21,337 nt of DNA from contig DIYE01000245.1 of the NCBI GenBank assembly GCA_002428885.1, positions 1-21,337 of the forward strand, read 5' to 3'. The translations under genes and the position numbers were made by a program. A model generated the notes under the pieces. The model was not told the DNA's origin. It worked only from the letters and a program-made list of their open reading frames with translations, and did no database searches. This stretch comes from Alphaproteobacteria bacterium UBA6062 (GTDB lineage Bacteria; Pseudomonadota; Alphaproteobacteria; Sneathiellales; Sneathiellaceae). Positions 7,337 through 14,967 of this stretch are shown here, one piece after another. Positions within the stretch are counted from its first letter, which is position 1; each line of letters opens with the position of its first letter.

Positions 7337-8125
7337 CTATTTCCCGGTAAATTCAGGTTTCTGCTTGTTGAGGAAAGCCTGGATACCGGCTTTACCGTCT
7401 TCCGTATTGGCCGCTGCCGCGATCCCGCGAGCCTCCAGCTCCATCTGGCTTTCCAGCGTATCACTGAACGTATTGAGCAGCAGGTTTTTGATCATACCGT
7501 AGGATTTGGTCGGACCAGCCGCCATTTTCTGCGCCAGATCCATCGCTTCATCCATCAGCTGATCCGCCGGCACCACCTTGTTGACCAGCCCCCAGTCCAG
7601 CGCTTCCTGAGCCGTCAGAGTACGGTTGGTCAGCATCAGTTCCTGGGTCCGGCGCATTCCGATATGGCGCGCCACATAGTAAGTGGAGCTGCCGTCTGTC
7701 ACGAGTCCCGCATTGGTATAAGCCATGGTGAATTTCGCATCTTCCGACGCGATGCTCAAATCCCCGCAGCAGGCCATGCTAAAACCGGCACCGGCAGCAA
7801 CACCATTAATCGCCAGGATCATCGGCGCATCCATGCGGGCAAAGCGCGACAGAGCTCCATGCAAATATATGGTCAGTTCTTTCAGAAGCTTGGGCATGTC
7901 ATCTCCGGCATCCGCAAACGATGGGAGATCACCACCTGCAGAATAGAAGCGTCCCGTGCCGGTGAAAATAGTGGCTCGGATATCCGGATTTTCATCACAT
8001 TCGATGGCAACATCCATCAGTTCCTGCCCCATTTTTTTATTCAGGGCATTGGCATTTTCCGGGCGGTTCATGCGAATGACAGCAACATTGTCGTGCAGTT
8101 CAAAATCAAGCGTCTCGAACGTCAT
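7337..8125 (-). CDS. Enoyl-CoA hydratase/isomerase family protein, PaaG-like active site
   Basis: A 262-residue crotonase-fold enzyme and the first gene of the minus-strand run. ATG 8125 is chosen over the longer frame to 8209 because AGGAGG (8131-8136) sits 5 bases before it. Oxyanion-hole segments are SAGGDL (62-67) and GAGF (112-115). Both glutamates of true hydratases are missing: Ser116 and Tyr136 stand in their places. Asp144 in AGLVTDGSST lines up by eye with the catalytic aspartate of PaaG (AKFVMAFSKLGLIPD context), so double-bond or epoxide isomerisation is more likely than hydration. PaaI-type genes directly follow, as in phenylacetate clusters, yet no ring epoxidase is in view. An enoyl-CoA isomerase in unsaturated acyl-CoA breakdown is the alternative. 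Confidence 0.9.
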   Translation of the reverse strand: MTFETLDFELHDNVAVIRMNRPENANALNKKMGQELMDVAIECDENPDIRATIFTGTGRFYSAGGDLPSFADAGDDMPKLLKELTIYLHGALSRFARMDAPMILAINGVAAGAGFSMACCGDLSIASEDAKFTMAYTNAGLVTDGSSTYYVARHIGMRRTQELMLTNRTLTAQEALDWGLVNKVVPADQLMDEAMDLAQKMAAGPTKSYGMIKNLLLNTFSDTLESQMELEARGIAAAANTEDGKAGIQAFLNKQKPEFTGK

Positions 8126-8230
8126 CACTTCCTCCTCTTCTTGTTGGAATCCCGTTCTTGCAATGATACATAAAATCCAATTATAGATAAAATCGTTTGC
8201 TTCAATCACTATTATTGATAATTTCTATAG
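8126..8230. promoter_or_regulatory. Divergent control region between the acyl-CoA operon and the LysR gene
   Basis: This 105-bp AT-rich region lies between divergent starts. A TATAAT-like -10 for the minus-strand operon is at 8180-8185 without a convincing -35 at normal spacing, which would fit activator-dependent transcription. A dyad ATTAT-TG-ATAAT (8211-8222) lies within a wider CTAT...ATAG pair (8209-8212 and 8227-8230) next to the LysR start. These are plausible LysR operator parts. The layout is the usual one for a LysR regulator and its target; site function is inference. Confidence 0.5.
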
Positions 8231-9130
8231 ATGGATATTTACCAGCTACGCTATTTCCTGGCCGTCGTTGAAACCCGGAACTTTTCCCGGGCGGCGGAGC
8301 GTGTCTTTGTCAGTCAGCCGACTTTGTCCGCGGGCATCAAAAAACTGGAACAGGATCTGGGTGTCATCCTGTTTAACCGCGGCAACCGTGACATTTCCCT
8401 CACCGATGCTGGACGGCGCTTTCTGCCCCGGGCCAGAACCGTTATCTATGAATGCAACACGGCTAAACAGGAAGCCAGAGGCAAACAACCCTCGCAGCGC
8501 TTGCAGATCGGCGTACCGAAAGCACTACCTATTACCGACTTTGCCAATCTTCTTTCGGATTTCAGGAAAACCCATCCGGAAGCGCAGATCGCCATCAAGG
8601 AAGGAACACCAGAACAATTGCAGATATGGCTTGATGAAAAGCGTATCGATATGGCGATCAGTCTGCCGCCGGAAAGCGGTTCAGGTCATCTGTTTGAACG
8701 TCTCTTCTCCACCAAATGTGTTCTGGCTGTCCCGTCAGGCCATCCATTTACGGTGCGCTCTTCCATTCCCTTACGTCAATTGGATCGGCTTGATTTTATT
8801 CACCGAAGCCATTGCCTGTCAGAAACCGACATCACCAGGACATTCGCCCGGGAAGGCGTTAACCCGCACATTGTCTTCCGAACAGATGAAGACAATAAAG
8901 CGATTTCCCTGGTGGCCGCCGGTGTGGGGCTATGTGTGATCCCCGATATGACGACGGCACCGGACATAGAGCAGGTTCCAATCGACGGTCTGAATATCAG
9001 CCGCACCATTGGCCTCAGCTGGCTTGAAGAAAACCAAAACGACATGACCGAAGCCTTCAGGCCATTTGCCGCTAGCCATAACTGGAAAGACCAGCGTTCT
9101 TCCGCCGGTAATCTGGAATGGGCTCACTAA
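8231..9130 (+). CDS. LysR-family transcriptional regulator
   Basis: A 299-residue regulator with the standard layout. A winged helix-turn-helix occupies about residues 1-60 (MDIYQLRYFLAVVETRNFSRAAERV, then VSQPTLSAGIKKLEQDLGVILFNR). A linker helix follows, then a periplasmic-binding-protein-like effector domain from about 90 to the end, with the usual LAVPSGHPF and DNKAISLVAAGVGLCVIPD segments. There is no clear ribosome binding site before ATG 8231; the upstream bases are TTTCTATAG, so translation may be weak or the mRNA nearly leaderless. It is divergent from the acyl-CoA operon and is the best candidate for its regulator, perhaps sensing an acyl-CoA or aromatic intermediate. It ends 9 bp from the convergent mgtE stop. 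Confidence 0.93.
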   Translation: MDIYQLRYFLAVVETRNFSRAAERVFVSQPTLSAGIKKLEQDLGVILFNRGNRDISLTDAGRRFLPRARTVIYECNTAKQEARGKQPSQRLQIGVPKALPITDFANLLSDFRKTHPEAQIAIKEGTPEQLQIWLDEKRIDMAISLPPESGSGHLFERLFSTKCVLAVPSGHPFTVRSSIPLRQLDRLDFIHRSHCLSETDITRTFAREGVNPHIVFRTDEDNKAISLVAAGVGLCVIPDMTTAPDIEQVPIDGLNISRTIGLSWLEENQNDMTEAFRPFAASHNWKDQRSSAGNLEWAH

Positions 9131-9139
9131 GGCTTTTAT

Positions 9140-10546
9140 TCAAAGAAGCACCAGTGACGCAATTCCAAGAAAGGCAACGAAGCCAATAATATCGGTTATG
9201 GTGGTCACAAAGACACTTGAAGCCACTGCAGGATCAATTTCGAACCGGTCCAGCGTTATGGGGACCGTCATACCGGCAACACCTGCCACCAGCATATTGA
9301 CAACCATGGCAACACCGATAATCCAGCCGATGGTTGGATCACTGAACCAGAGCCAGGCGACTATACCGATCAGCAGCGCGAAAATGCAGCCGTTCAGAAA
9401 ACCGACCAGCGCTTCTTTGCCCAAAATCCTGAACATGTTGTTGGCGGTCAGTTCGCGGGTCGCAAGGGCCCGCACCGCCACGGTCAGAGTCTGGGTACCA
9501 GCATTTCCGCCCATACTGGCAACAATCGGCATCAGGACAGCCAGCGCAATCACCTTCTCCATGGTCGTATCGAACAGACCGATGGCAATGGAAGCCAGCA
9601 CCGCTGTAAACAGATTGACCAACAGCCAGGTGAAACGGGTTTTCGTAGTCTCAAAAATGGTACCGAATAAATCGTCTTCCGACACACCACCCAGACGCAG
9701 GATATCCTCTTCGGCCTCTTCATTGATAACATCCACGATATCATCAACAGTGATCATGCCGATCAGGGCACCATTGTCATTCACGACAGCCGCCGATGCC
9801 AGCCGGTACTGCTGAAAGAGGTAAGCGACTTCTTCCTGATCCATATCAACGGGGATAAGCTTCTGCTCCCGCTGCATGATATCCTTCACCGGAACCGAAC
9901 GCTGGTTACGCATGGCCTTATCGAGGGGGATGGTGCCGATGGGATGGTGACGCGGGTCTACAACGAAGATCTCGTAAAATTCGTTCGGCAGATCATCTGT
10001 ATCACGGAGGTAATCAATGGTCTGGCCGATATTCCAGTATTCCGGAACCGCAATCAGATCCCGCTGCATCAGCCGGCCTGCCGTATCCTCTTCATAGGCA
10101 AGACCTTCTTCAATGGCGATCCGGTCTTCAGCGGGCAGCTCCTTCAGAACATCCTTCTGCTCGTCTTCTTCCAGATCCTCAAGAACATGGACCGCGTCAT
10201 CAACGTCAAGCTCGGTTACCAGCTCAGCGATTTCCGCCGGTTCCATCTCCTCGACCAGGTCATCGCGAACGGCTTCGTCAAGGTCGGAATAAACTTCCGC
10301 CTCCATCAGATCGTCGGCAATTTCCAGCAGCATGGAGCGATGTTTGGGCTTTAACTGCTCGATCAGGTCGGCAATATCCGCACTATGCAGTTCCGCTACT
10401 GTCTGACGGATATGTTCAACAAGGCCAAGTTCCAGGGATTCCTTGATTTCCTGGATCGTCTCATCACTCAGGCCATAGTGGATATCATCTTCGCGTTCCT
10501 GATCGCGGCTGTCCATCTCTGTCCCGTTGAGAGGCGCCTCGTTCAT
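9140..10546 (-). CDS. mgtE: MgtE-type magnesium channel/transporter
   Basis: A 468-residue inner-membrane Mg2+ channel with all family parts. A very acidic N domain of helical repeats (about 35-145) is followed by two CBS domains (about 153-215 and 217-276), a plug helix, and five membrane segments near 305-325, 332-357, 375-400, 408-430 and 443-466. GGNAGTQ (346-352) is family-typical. Asp452 in TTITDIIGF is at the position of the selectivity aspartate of the pore. The acidic cytosolic domain binds Mg2+ and closes the pore when internal Mg2+ is high. Its start overlaps the maeB stop as TGATG, so it is translated in series with the malic enzyme. It is convergent with the LysR gene. Confidence 0.96.
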   Translation of the reverse strand: MNEAPLNGTEMDSRDQEREDDIHYGLSDETIQEIKESLELGLVEHIRQTVAELHSADIADLIEQLKPKHRSMLLEIADDLMEAEVYSDLDEAVRDDLVEEMEPAEIAELVTELDVDDAVHVLEDLEEDEQKDVLKELPAEDRIAIEEGLAYEEDTAGRLMQRDLIAVPEYWNIGQTIDYLRDTDDLPNEFYEIFVVDPRHHPIGTIPLDKAMRNQRSVPVKDIMQREQKLIPVDMDQEEVAYLFQQYRLASAAVVNDNGALIGMITVDDIVDVINEEAEEDILRLGGVSEDDLFGTIFETTKTRFTWLLVNLFTAVLASIAIGLFDTTMEKVIALAVLMPIVASMGGNAGTQTLTVAVRALATRELTANNMFRILGKEALVGFLNGCIFALLIGIVAWLWFSDPTIGWIIGVAMVVNMLVAGVAGMTVPITLDRFEIDPAVASSVFVTTITDIIGFVAFLGIASLVLL

Positions 10547-12873
10547 CAGTATTCACCTTCATAGGTCTTTCTGCGAGCAACCGGACCACTCATCATGCGT
10601 CCGGCTTTGTGATCCTGGGCATCAACGGCGGCAATCGCCGTGATATTAACAAGCCCCCGCACCGTCACCGAGGGCACGGTTATATGCACGGATTGTGACA
10701 GTCCGATGAGGATCGGTCCGACGGCAATACCGTTTCCAAGACTTTTGGCGATATTATAACTGATATTAGCGGAATCCAGGTCCGGCATGATCAGCAGATT
10801 GGCGGCCCCTTCCATCTTGGAATTGGGGAAAATGGTTTTGCGGATCTCCGGCACCAAAGCGGAATCCGCTTTCATTTCACCTTCAATTTCCAGATCCGGA
10901 TCAATCTCCTTCACCAGTTTCAAAGCTTCCTGAGCCCGCGTCGCAGAGGGCATTTCGGCAGATCCGAAATTCGAGTATGAGACAAGCGCTGCTTTCGGCT
11001 CGATACCGAAACGCCGAACTTCGTCCGCTGCCAGAATGGTCAATTCCGCCAACTCCTCTGACGTATGCTGTTCGCGAACCTGTGTATCGGAGAAAAAGAG
11101 AGGGCGGCCTTCAGTAATCAGCAAATGCAGGGCCGAAGCATGACGTACTCCGTCCCGCAAAGGAATAATCCCGCTGACCCGCTTAAAGTGCTTGCTGTAT
11201 TTTCCGTATGTACCGCAGATAAGGGCATCCGCATGCCCCAGATGCACCATCATGGCACCGATAATGGTTGTGTTGGTCCGGACATGAGCCCGGGCGGTAT
11301 CCGGATCCACGCCATCCCTCTCCCGAAGGGCATGGTAGCCCTGCCAGTATTCCCGGTACCGGGGATCATCTTCAGGATCAACAAGCTGGAAATCTTCGCC
11401 CAGTTTGAGCCGAAGCCCCATTTTCTCAATACGGAATTCAATAACTTTGCGGCGTCCGACCAGGATCGGTTCAGCAAGGCCGTCATCCACCACCGTCTGC
11501 ACGGCGGACAGCACCCTTTCATCCTCGCCTTCCGCATAGGCAACCCGCATCAACTGCTTGCGAGCCTTGTCAAACAGCGGCTTCATAACGAAGCGGGTCC
11601 GGTAGATGAAGTTTGAAAGATGTTCGTAATACTGACTGATATCCGGATGCGGCCGACTGGCGACGCCACTGTCCATGGCCGCCTTGGCAACCGCGTAGGA
11701 AACTTCCACATAAAGACGCGGATCGAAGGGTGTCGGGATCAGATAATCTGGTCCGAAACTAAGCTGGGTCCCGCCATAAGCCTTGGCGACAATATCTGAC
11801 TGCTCCGCCTGTGCGAGATCGGCAATAGCCTTAACGGCAGCAACCTTCATCTCTTCATTGATTTCCGTTGCACCGACATCCAGAGCCCCGCGGAACAGGT
11901 AAGGAAAACACAGAACATTATTTACCTGGTTCGGGTAGTCGGAGCGCCCGGTCGCGATCAGCGCATCGGGGCGAACCTCTTTGACTTCTTCGGGCAGGAT
12001 TTCCGGTGTGGGATTGGCCAGCGCCATGATAATCGGCTGCTCCGCCATGGTGGCAACCATCTCTTTGGTCAGTGCGCCCGGACCGGAACAACCCAGGAAA
12101 ATATCTGCCCCATCAACCGCTTCCGCCAGTTTCCTCTTGTCAGTCTTGACGGCAAAATCCGATTTATACGGATCCATTTCAACTTCGCGGCCTTCATACA
12201 CGACCCCGTGGATATCGCTCACGATGATATTTTCTTTCGGAAGCCCCAAACTGACCAACAGCTTCAGACAGGCAAGCGCTGCAGCCCCGGCACCGCAGGC
12301 CGCAAGCCGGACTTTCCCAATATCCTTATCCACAACTCTGAGCGCATTATAAACCGCCGCAGCAACACAAATGGCCGTGCCATGCTGATCATCATGAAAA
12401 ACCGGGATATTCATCCGCTCCTTACAAAGTTTCTCAACGATAAAGCATTCCGGTGCCTTGATATCCTCCAGGTTGATCCCACCGAAAGTCGGCTCCATGG
12501 CAGCAATGATATCCACCAGCTTTTCCGGATCCATCTCGTCCAGTTCAATGTCAAAGACATCAACGCCGGCAAACTTTTTGAACAGAACCGCTTTTCCTTC
12601 CATCACCGGCTTGGAGGCCAGTGGTCCGATCGCTCCCAATCCCAGAACGGCGGTCCCGTTGGAGACAACCCCGACAAGATTACCCCTTGCCGTCAATGCG
12701 GCCGCCTGATTTGGGTCCTCCTTGATCACATTGCAGGGATGTGCCACACCGGGCGAATAGGCAAGCGCCAGATCCGACTGGGTTTCCATCGGTTTTGTCG
12801 GGGAAATCGTCAGCTTTCCAGCTCTCGGAAACCGATGATAATCAAGTGCTTTTTCCGTCAGATCCTTCGCCAT
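10546..12873 (-). CDS. maeB: NADP-dependent malic enzyme with C-terminal phosphotransacetylase-like domain
   Basis: A 775-residue MaeB-type malic enzyme, converting malate to pyruvate and CO2 with NADPH formation, a source of pyruvate and acetyl-CoA when cells grow on acids. The N-terminal malic domain has Tyr39 in AYSPGVA, Lys94 in MEGKAVLFKKF, Glu136-Asp137 in NLEDI, and HDDQHGTAI (160-168) for the metal. A Rossmann domain follows, with ACGAGAAALA near 192. From about 430 to the end is a phosphotransacetylase-like domain, found in this large class and usually regulatory (acetyl-CoA response) rather than catalytic. GAGGG lies upstream of the ATG. The downstream mgtE start overlaps its stop. 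The 220-bp region upstream is shared with a divergent PAS_5 gene. Length and domains are intact. Confidence 0.96.
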   Translation of the reverse strand: MAKDLTEKALDYHRFPRAGKLTISPTKPMETQSDLALAYSPGVAHPCNVIKEDPNQAAALTARGNLVGVVSNGTAVLGLGAIGPLASKPVMEGKAVLFKKFAGVDVFDIELDEMDPEKLVDIIAAMEPTFGGINLEDIKAPECFIVEKLCKERMNIPVFHDDQHGTAICVAAAVYNALRVVDKDIGKVRLAACGAGAAALACLKLLVSLGLPKENIIVSDIHGVVYEGREVEMDPYKSDFAVKTDKRKLAEAVDGADIFLGCSGPGALTKEMVATMAEQPIIMALANPTPEILPEEVKEVRPDALIATGRSDYPNQVNNVLCFPYLFRGALDVGATEINEEMKVAAVKAIADLAQAEQSDIVAKAYGGTQLSFGPDYLIPTPFDPRLYVEVSYAVAKAAMDSGVASRPHPDISQYYEHLSNFIYRTRFVMKPLFDKARKQLMRVAYAEGEDERVLSAVQTVVDDGLAEPILVGRRKVIEFRIEKMGLRLKLGEDFQLVDPEDDPRYREYWQGYHALRERDGVDPDTARAHVRTNTTIIGAMMVHLGHADALICGTYGKYSKHFKRVSGIIPLRDGVRHASALHLLITEGRPLFFSDTQVREQHTSEELAELTILAADEVRRFGIEPKAALVSYSNFGSAEMPSATRAQEALKLVKEIDPDLEIEGEMKADSALVPEIRKTIFPNSKMEGAANLLIMPDLDSANISYNIAKSLGNGIAVGPILIGLSQSVHITVPSVTVRGLVNITAIAAVDAQDHKAGRMMSGPVARRKTYEGEY

Positions 12874-12995
12874 TCCGCTATTCCCTCAATCACTCGGAAG
12901 TCAAGGTCGTATCTATGTAAGGGTTTAACGAATGCAGGCTCAATAAGCCAACAAAAAATCCGAAACAAGCGTCTCCCGCTCAGACCCTTGATATG

Positions 12996-13021
12996 TAAAA
13001 ATCAGGAAAATCTGATTTTTA
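12996..13021. repeat. 26-bp AT-rich inverted repeat between maeB and the PAS_5 gene
   Basis: TAAAAATCAG (12996-13005) and CTGATTTTTA (13012-13021) are perfect 10-bp inverted arms around GAAAAT. It lies in the 220-bp divergent region, about 75 bp before the PAS_5 start and 122 bp before maeB. It may be an operator or, as RNA, a stable hairpin in the PAS_5 leader. AAGGAG (13021-13026) begins at its end, 5 bases before a TTG that opens a 15-codon frame; this may be chance. Confidence 0.5.
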
Positions 13022-13093
13022 AGGAGAATCTTTGAAATTCAGGGGCTTTCCGTGTAGGGTGCATGCCTCGTCCGCATAAAAGCACAATCACCA

Positions 13094-13666
13094 ATGACTA
13101 TCTTTGCGCCGCTGGTCCATTTCTCTGGAACGCCTTTGACGGAAGATCCGATCCGCTCTCTTCTACCGGATCCAAAGCAGTATATGGTGGAAAATCTGGG
13201 CTATTGTACCCTGGATCCGATACAAACAGATCGTCGTCATTTCTCTATTCCGGTCCATCAGATCCTCTGGGATTATTGGCAGTCTTTGAGGGGAGAGAGC
13301 AATATTGCCCGGTATGACCATATCGATCCCATGGATTTCAACCAGGCTATCGGATATGTCCTGCTGCTGGAACCAAATAAAGATGCAACAGATTTCCGGT
13401 ATCGGGTTTATGGATCAACGGTGGCAGAGCGGTTCGGGCAGGAAATGACCGGGCGGTGGCTGACCGATTTCGGGGATACACCGGGAAAGCTCTCATTGGC
13501 GCAATATCCCGCCGTTGTTAAGACACGCTGCCCTCTTTATTCGGAACATGACGCTTCCAATCTGGAATTCCATGTTACCCGGTGGTGCCGCCTCATTCTT
13601 CCCATGGAAAACAAAGACGGTATTATTGACCGCATCCTCGTCGGCACGGTTCCCGAAGCCAAATAG
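13094..13666 (+). CDS. PAS_5-type domain protein, orphan
   Basis: A 190-residue soluble protein resembling the PAS_5 family, common in alphaproteobacteria and of mostly unknown function. Family-like parts are ILWDYWQSLRGESN (about 58-70), the DHIDPMDF segment, LLLEPNKDATDFRYRVYGS, then AERFGQEMTGRWL, and a strand pair HVTRWCRLILPMENKDG near the end. No output domain such as kinase, cyclase or DNA-binding is fused, so it would need a partner. ATG 13094 is used as the frame is closed upstream by TAG at 13055; it has no strong ribosome site. No close functional link to maeB or pobA can be shown. It is convergent with pobA, 23 bp from its stop. Confidence 0.82.
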   Translation: MTIFAPLVHFSGTPLTEDPIRSLLPDPKQYMVENLGYCTLDPIQTDRRHFSIPVHQILWDYWQSLRGESNIARYDHIDPMDFNQAIGYVLLLEPNKDATDFRYRVYGSTVAERFGQEMTGRWLTDFGDTPGKLSLAQYPAVVKTRCPLYSEHDASNLEFHVTRWCRLILPMENKDGIIDRILVGTVPEAK

Positions 13667-13689
13667 CCGCCAGGGCCCCGTCCCTGTCC

Positions 13690-14862
13690 CTAATAAGGCA
13701 GTCCTACATAATTCTCAGCAAGCGCTGTCTGAGCCGCTTTTGAGGAAAACAGATACTCCAGTTCCGTATCCTGAATACGATCTCCGAAGCCTTCATTTTC
13801 CGGAAATTTATGCAGAAGTGTGGTCATCCACCAGGAAAAACGCATGGCTTTCCAGATCCGCTTGAGAGCCGTTTCGGAATAGTTTTTAAGGCCGGTGTCA
13901 CTGCCCTCCTCATAGAAGCGGATAAAGGCCTCGGACAGATAGTGAATATCGGAAGCTGCCAAATTGAGCCCCTTTGCACCGGTCGGCGGCACAATATGAC
14001 CGGCATCCCCGGCCAGGAAAAGGCGACCATAACTTAAAGGCTCAGCCACAAAAGAACGTAAAGGAGCAATGCTTTTTTCAATGGAAGGACCCATGACAAG
14101 ATCCCGGGCTGCATCGGCGGGCAGCCGGGATTTCAGCTCCTCCCAGAAACGGTCATCCGACCAGTTACTCACCTCTTCTTGAATAGCGCATTGGACATAA
14201 TAACGGCTCAAATTATCATTGCGCATGGAGCAAAGGGCAAATCCCCGGTCACTATGATTGTAGATCAGTTCATGGGACACAGGGGGCGTTTCCGACAAGA
14301 CCCCCAGCCAGCCGAAAGGATAAACCTTTTCATATTCCCGAAGGATGGTCGCCGGGATAGCTTTACGGCTGACCCCGTGAAACCCGTCACACCCGGCCAC
14401 AAAATCACAGTCAATCCGGTGAGTTTCCCCGCCTTTCTCATAGGTGATATAAGGGTTGTCTGTATTCAGATCATGCGGCGTTACATCCTCGGCCTCATCG
14501 ACAATGATTCCATCCATCTGATCCCTGGCGTCATACAGATCCAGGGTCACTTCCGTCTGGCCATAAACCATGACGGATTTACCGCCTGTCAGTCCGGCCA
14601 TATCGATCCGCTGCCGTTTCCCTTTATGGGCAATATCAAACCCTTCATGGGGCAGGCCTTCCCGATCCATTCGGTCTCCGACGCCAGCAGCCCGTAACAT
14701 ATCAACAAGCCCCTGCTCCAGAACACCGGCACGAATACGCCCAAGGACATAAGCCCGGCTCTTCTGTTCAACAATAACCGACTGAATGCCCCTTAAATGC
14801 AGGATCTGAGAAAGAAGCAGGCCAGAAGGCCCACCGCCGATAATGGCGACCTGTGTTTGCAT
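13690..14862 (-). CDS. pobA: 4-hydroxybenzoate 3-monooxygenase (p-hydroxybenzoate hydroxylase)
   Basis: A 390-residue FAD enzyme that hydroxylates 4-hydroxybenzoate to protocatechuate with NADPH and O2. ATG 14862 gives MQTQVAIIGGGPSG with the GGGPSG dinucleotide motif at 9-14. A GTG at 14877 would add five residues, but GAGG at about 9 bases serves the chosen start. The residues known from the Pseudomonas enzyme stand at the same numbers: Tyr201 (LIYNHSD), Ser212 and Arg214 (CSMR), Tyr222 (SRYYVQ) and Tyr385 (ENYVGLPY). GDAGHIVPPTGAKGLNLAASD is the second FAD motif. It is divergent from an AraC regulator. The protocatechuate cleavage genes are not in view and must be elsewhere. Confidence 0.97.
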   Translation of the reverse strand: MQTQVAIIGGGPSGLLLSQILHLRGIQSVIVEQKSRAYVLGRIRAGVLEQGLVDMLRAAGVGDRMDREGLPHEGFDIAHKGKRQRIDMAGLTGGKSVMVYGQTEVTLDLYDARDQMDGIIVDEAEDVTPHDLNTDNPYITYEKGGETHRIDCDFVAGCDGFHGVSRKAIPATILREYEKVYPFGWLGVLSETPPVSHELIYNHSDRGFALCSMRNDNLSRYYVQCAIQEEVSNWSDDRFWEELKSRLPADAARDLVMGPSIEKSIAPLRSFVAEPLSYGRLFLAGDAGHIVPPTGAKGLNLAASDIHYLSEAFIRFYEEGSDTGLKNYSETALKRIWKAMRFSWWMTTLLHKFPENEGFGDRIQDTELEYLFSSKAAQTALAENYVGLPY

Positions 14863-14967
14863 GATACCCATCCTCACTTATGCGATCGCATTTTAGCGGA
14901 ATTGAGGCTGGTCAGAAGGGCGGCATGTTTCTATAATTTGTATATATCGAACATTTTGGCTTTTCTC
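14863..14967. promoter_or_regulatory. pobA/AraC-regulator divergent promoter region
   Basis: The 105-bp gap between divergent starts holds a perfect 12-bp palindrome ATGCGATCGCAT (14880-14891), whose right end overlaps the likely pobA -10 TAAAAT on the minus strand. A weak -35 (TTCTGA) lies 16 bases before that. A TATAAT box on the plus strand (14932-14937) may serve the regulator, with a poor -35. A weak pobA -35 fits activator control by the AraC protein. Promoter calls are by eye. Confidence 0.45.

Noticed and set aside
7334..8173. Plus-strand open frame (279 codons) opposite the PaaG-like gene
   Set aside because: Antisense shadow; composition biased to His and Arg, no recognisable fold.
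8268..8939. Second plus-strand frame (223 codons) within the LysR gene
   Set aside because: Out-of-frame reading of a clear LysR protein.
12208..13035. Plus-strand frame (275 codons) running out of maeB antisense into the intergenic gap
   Set aside because: Mostly antisense to maeB; no domain, no ribosome site.
13671..13686. CAGGG...CCCTG hairpin between the PAS_5 gene and pobA as a terminator
   Set aside because: Only a 5-bp stem and no T-run on either strand.
14797..14967. N-terminal extension of the AraC regulator
   Set aside because: It would lie inside pobA and across the divergent promoter; the family start is at 14968.
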